Source of the DNA: Williamsia sp. CHRR-6
GTDB taxonomy: Bacteria > Actinomycetota > Actinomycetes > Mycobacteriales > Mycobacteriaceae
Reading direction: 5' to 3'
Assembly (NCBI RefSeq): GCF_018474015.1
Contig: NZ_JAHCSG010000001.1
Span: 1,240,001 to 1,304,000, forward strand
DNA: 64,000 bases
Within the stretch, counting starts at the first letter, position 1; each line of letters opens with the position of its first letter. Positions 61,269-64,000 of the stretch are shown in pieces. The translations under genes were made by a program, and so were the position numbers. The notes beneath the pieces are model-generated. The model saw nothing but the letters and a program-made list of their open reading frames with translations, had not been told where the DNA came from and searched no databases.

Positions 61269-63428
61269 TCAGGTCGGTGGACCAGCCACCCGAACCTGAC
61301 CTTCACGCCTGGTGTCGATGACACCCCGCTGCTGCACCCCTCCGCGCGACAGCGTCACCACAATGTCTCCACCGTGATGATGCGCTTCCACTCGGAAGCC
61401 TATCTCAACATCGCTAGTTTCCGATATCGGATCTCGGGTGACCAGAGTCGCGATCACGGTGGGCAGCGCGCATTGCTGTCCCGACATTCCCATCCACCAG
61501 GAAGGAGTGCGCGATTCCAAACGATCAGACCAGAATCCGTGTCCACTTGCTTCGTCGCCCCGCGTCGCGAATTCTGCCATCGGTTGTGTCGCAAATGTCG
61601 CTATCCGGGCAATGTCACGATCGTGAATTCGCAATACAGTTTCGTCTGAGGCTGTTCTGCGAATGTCGACCTCGGGAGGCAGCGGCCACGTGAGTTTCAG
61701 ATCGTGGCGGCCGGTACCGGACAGCAGATCGACCACCAGCACCGCGTCGAGGGGCACCCAGGACGACAACTCCGACCCCGGCGGCGGCGCCACCACCCAG
61801 CGGCGGTGCACCACCGGAGCCCGACCCACCGCGTAACCGTCGTGTTCGGCGTCGACCACTCCGCGCTCGAGATCAACCGCCCGCACCCGGGTGCGGGCAT
61901 GACGCGTCCACAGGAACGCACCGGCCATCTCGGACTGATCTGAACCGTCCACAGTGACGGTCGCATGTGCCTGGGTTCCGCGCATCACGGTGCGCCACTG
62001 CGGATGTCCGTAGTAGCTGCCCGTGCCCGGATCGCCGATCACCTCGTGTCCGTCGAGGGCCACGGTGACGCCCAGCGCGTCGGCGTGCCCGTGCGCGGCG
62101 ATGGCCAGGAACCCCAGCGGCCCGACGTCGACGGTCACCCGGCGCCCGGCTGATCGCAGCACCACCACGCCGCCGTCGGCGAAATAGGCACTCTCACCGT
62201 GCACCTGGGCCGACGACGGACGTCGCAACGACAGCGGGGCCAGCCGGGTGGCCGCGAACCAGGCCCGTGCCGCGCTCACCACTGTCGGGTCATCGGCCGG
62301 CGCACCGCGCAATCCGGCCACCAGATCGAGATGTTCGGCCACCGAGCGCAGTGGCTCAGCACCCAGGCGCAGCGCGAACCCCTCGTCGTCGTCACCGAAC
62401 CGCGGTTGCGGGTCACCCACCTGCGCCAGGAACTGCGCGCCGCGCAGCACGGCGTCGGTCAGCTCCGGCGGCGCAACCCCGTCGCGGTCCCCCCACAGTG
62501 CGATGGCCACGGCGAACAGCTCAGCGGTGAAGATCTGATACCCCACCGCCTGTTCGGCGCCCACACCGTCGGGGTGGATCTGCCGGTCGGCCTGGCCGAC
62601 CAACTCCGCGCGGGCCACCCGCTCCCAGTGCGGCGCATCGGGCAGATCGGGGAACAGCGTCGCCACCGTGGCCAACCCGACCAGCTCGCCGATCAGATGG
62701 TTGTTGGCCGAGGAGAACCGCGACCGCTCCCGCTCACACCGCGTCGCCGATTCGGCCAGCAGCTCCACGATCGCCGCGTAGCGCTCGGCGGTGAGCAGTT
62801 CACTGTCGCGGACCCCGGCCACCGCGATCGCCACCGACACCGCCCGCACGCCGGCCTCGAACGCCCCTCGCCACGCGATACCCACGCCGGGCGGATTGGC
62901 CGTCATCCACGAGTCGAGTTGGTCGAACAGCGCGCGGGTGTACTTTTCGTCGCCGGTGAACAGCCAGGCTTGGGCCAGCAGGGGCAGGTGCTGCAACCGG
63001 TTGAGCTCCCAGATCCACTTGGGGTCGCCGTCGGCGGTCCGGTGATCGATGCCCGCGGCCGGCGCCACCGGCCAATGCACACCCGACACCGGGTCGTGGT
63101 TCCAGTCGATCGGCCGATTCAGCTGCACCCCGGGGTATCCGAAATACTGGAACCGCAGCTCACAGGCGTCGTCGGCCGCGGCGAGCACATACTCGACGAG
63201 CTGGGGGTGGGCGGCGGCGATCTCGTGCGCGCGACCCCGGTCGAGGAACACCGGGCGGTGTCGGGCCGCGCGGAAGTCGGCCAGCGATGCCGCCACAGCG
63301 TGCGCGTGCAGGCCAGGCACCGCGCGGTGCGCTCGGACACGGGTGGCGATCTGCGAGGTGACGCGCCAGCCGATCTCGGCGGGCGACATCGTGCGCAGGC
63401 GTCGGGCATACCAGGAGAGTCGAGCCAC
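61269..63428 (-). CDS. Heparinase II/III-family protein (polysaccharide lyase-like)
   Basis: 719 residues from GTG 63428, chosen because a -10 box lies seven bases before it and family similarity starts at RLSWYARRLRTMSPAEIGWR; the frame opens 33 codons earlier. An all-helical toroid domain (DPKWIWELNRLQHLPLLAQA; SSANNHLIGELVGLATVA, with the active-site Asn/His) is followed by a beta-sandwich domain (AAHGHADALGVTVALDGHEV, DPGTGSYYGHPQWR). Such proteins cleave uronic-acid polymers. In export clusters they modify the new chain. No signal peptide is visible. First gene of the operon with the dehydrogenase, GT fusion and YdcF protein. Confidence 0.85.
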   Translation of the reverse strand: MARLSWYARRLRTMSPAEIGWRVTSQIATRVRAHRAVPGLHAHAVAASLADFRAARHRPVFLDRGRAHEIAAAHPQLVEYVLAAADDACELRFQYFGYPGVQLNRPIDWNHDPVSGVHWPVAPAAGIDHRTADGDPKWIWELNRLQHLPLLAQAWLFTGDEKYTRALFDQLDSWMTANPPGVGIAWRGAFEAGVRAVSVAIAVAGVRDSELLTAERYAAIVELLAESATRCERERSRFSSANNHLIGELVGLATVATLFPDLPDAPHWERVARAELVGQADRQIHPDGVGAEQAVGYQIFTAELFAVAIALWGDRDGVAPPELTDAVLRGAQFLAQVGDPQPRFGDDDEGFALRLGAEPLRSVAEHLDLVAGLRGAPADDPTVVSAARAWFAATRLAPLSLRRPSSAQVHGESAYFADGGVVVLRSAGRRVTVDVGPLGFLAIAAHGHADALGVTVALDGHEVIGDPGTGSYYGHPQWRTVMRGTQAHATVTVDGSDQSEMAGAFLWTRHARTRVRAVDLERGVVDAEHDGYAVGRAPVVHRRWVVAPPPGSELSSWVPLDAVLVVDLLSGTGRHDLKLTWPLPPEVDIRRTASDETVLRIHDRDIARIATFATQPMAEFATRGDEASGHGFWSDRLESRTPSWWMGMSGQQCALPTVIATLVTRDPISETSDVEIGFRVEAHHHGGDIVVTLSRGGVQQRGVIDTRREGQVRVAGPPT

Positions 63429-63435
63429 ACCACGG

Positions 63436-63441
63436 ACTGTA
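63436..63441 (-). promoter_or_regulatory. -10 box TACAGT for the heparinase-dehydrogenase-GT operon
   Basis: Minus strand TACAGT, seven bases, then the GTG at 63428. Leaderless geometry, same hexamer as at 12342. Confidence 0.5.
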
Positions 63442-63528
63442 GACGGCACCGCATGCGGCACGATGGTCGCAAAGGGTGCGCTCTGACTGGGGCGTACCCC
63501 ACCTGCCACCGACGAACGGGGGGCCACG

Positions 63529-64000
63529 ATGGGGCCGACGGGAGCGCGACTCGACGTCGCTCACCGCATCCGCCGACTGCATCCGCTGCTGCCGGCCATC
63601 CGCGCTGAGCTCGCCCGCATGGACCACGCGTCGCGACCGCAGGTGGTGGCGTATCAGGAGCGGCGGTTGCGGGCCATGGTCCGGTGGGCCGCGGCCCGTT
63701 CGCCGTTCTATCGGGAGCTGTTCCGGCAGAACGGGATCGACCCGCGCGACATTCGCACCCTGAACGATCTGACGGCCATCCCACCGATCGACCGCCACCA
63801 CCTGGTGGAGCGCGGCGAGGAGTTCCGGACCTTCCCGGCCGCCACCATGTGGTCGGCGAGTTCGAGTGGCACCTCCGGTCGCCCGGTGGGGGTATATCGC
63901 ACCCCGGGCTCATCGGCCTACGAACTGTGCGCGCAGGCCCGCCAGTGGAGCTGGTTCGGGCTGAATGCGTCGTCGCGGCGGATCGTGTTGCGCGGCAGCG
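63529..64000 (+). CDS. CapK/PaaK-like adenylate-forming enzyme, N-terminal part
   Basis: The frame opens at ATG 63529 and runs off the window (157 residues). YQERRLRAMVRWAAARSPFY, DLTAIPPIDRHHLVE and the AMP-binding loop SASSSGTSGRPVGVY are typical of phenylacetate-CoA ligase-like CapK proteins found in capsule and polysaccharide loci. It may attach an acyl group during glycan assembly. Divergent from the heparinase-like gene, 100 bp apart. The C-terminal half is not visible. Confidence 0.82.
   Translation, partial: MGPTGARLDVAHRIRRLHPLLPAIRAELARMDHASRPQVVAYQERRLRAMVRWAAARSPFYRELFRQNGIDPRDIRTLNDLTAIPPIDRHHLVERGEEFRTFPAATMWSASSSGTSGRPVGVYRTPGSSAYELCAQARQWSWFGLNASSRRIVLRGS

Noticed and set aside
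59844-61649. 601-codon plus-strand frame opposite the dehydrogenase
   Set aside because: Spans parts of two convincing minus-strand genes and has an artificial His/Asp/Gly composition.
62199-63608. 469-codon plus-strand frame opposite the heparinase-like gene
   Set aside because: Arg/Gly/Gln-rich shadow crossing the start of the CapK-like gene.

Overview
The window is high-GC actinobacterial DNA with the gene content of a Mycobacteriales genome, most like the Gordonia/Williamsia branch (an inference from gene content, not from a search). The pointers are iniBAC, hspR-controlled chaperones with HAIR operators, EspG and EspC/WXG-type ESX proteins, DUF3558/DUF732-type lipoproteins, and several genes whose start codon lies 6-7 nt after a TANNNT box, as in leaderless mycobacterial transcripts. 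Gene order recalls the Rv0337c-Rv0353 and Rv0384c-Rv0385 neighbourhoods of Mycobacterium tuberculosis, brought together and rearranged.

Layout. 1-724: start of clpB on the minus strand behind a HAIR operator, followed by a decayed VapBC-type relic. 1118-6732: two exported hydrolase-like proteins, a Pro-rich membrane protein, a double TerD-domain protein and a small membrane protein. 6785-12902: a lipoprotein, a flavin monooxygenase, an amidohydrolase, a flavohaemoglobin-like protein, a membrane-anchored actin-fold protein and a 4-TM protein. 13538-26330: a small secreted Cys protein, then the cell-envelope stress locus. Here iniB (1349 aa), iniA and iniC (dynamin-like) run leftward, and an Hsp70-fold membrane protein plus a large P-loop/LuxR regulator (IniR-like) run rightward. 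26533-30747: dnaK-grpE-dnaJ-hspR with its own HAIR site. 30959-38793: small membrane protein, esterase, membrane acyltransferase, a Rv0338c-like Fe-S reductase with C-terminal repeats, and an EAL protein.

38918-48554 is the most unusual part. It is an AT-richer accessory island of tightly overlapping genes encoding an EspG-like chaperone, a PPE-like protein, EspC/WXG-like proteins, lipoproteins and small secreted or membrane proteins. No ESX membrane-core gene (eccB/C/D/E, mycP) is visible. It lies between orthologues of Rv0338c and Rv0337c (aspC), which are neighbours in M. tuberculosis, so it looks like an insertion: a candidate orphan type VII effector/partner locus.

48664-64000: aspC/alaA-like aminotransferase and a surface-polysaccharide locus. 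This holds two C-methyltransferase-like proteins, a nucleotidylyltransferase, a PIG-L deacetylase, an SDR epimerase, an RmlC-like epimerase, a GSA-type aminotransferase, a YdcF protein, a GT2-GT4 fusion, a UDP-Glc/GDP-Man dehydrogenase, a heparinase II/III-like lyase, and the start of a CapK/PaaK-like ligase that runs off the end.

Two families of intergenic repeats sit exactly on gene 3' ends. One is a 79-bp nested inverted repeat (two copies). The other is a 21-bp unit found as a tandem array after iniC and as a long inverted repeat after hspR.
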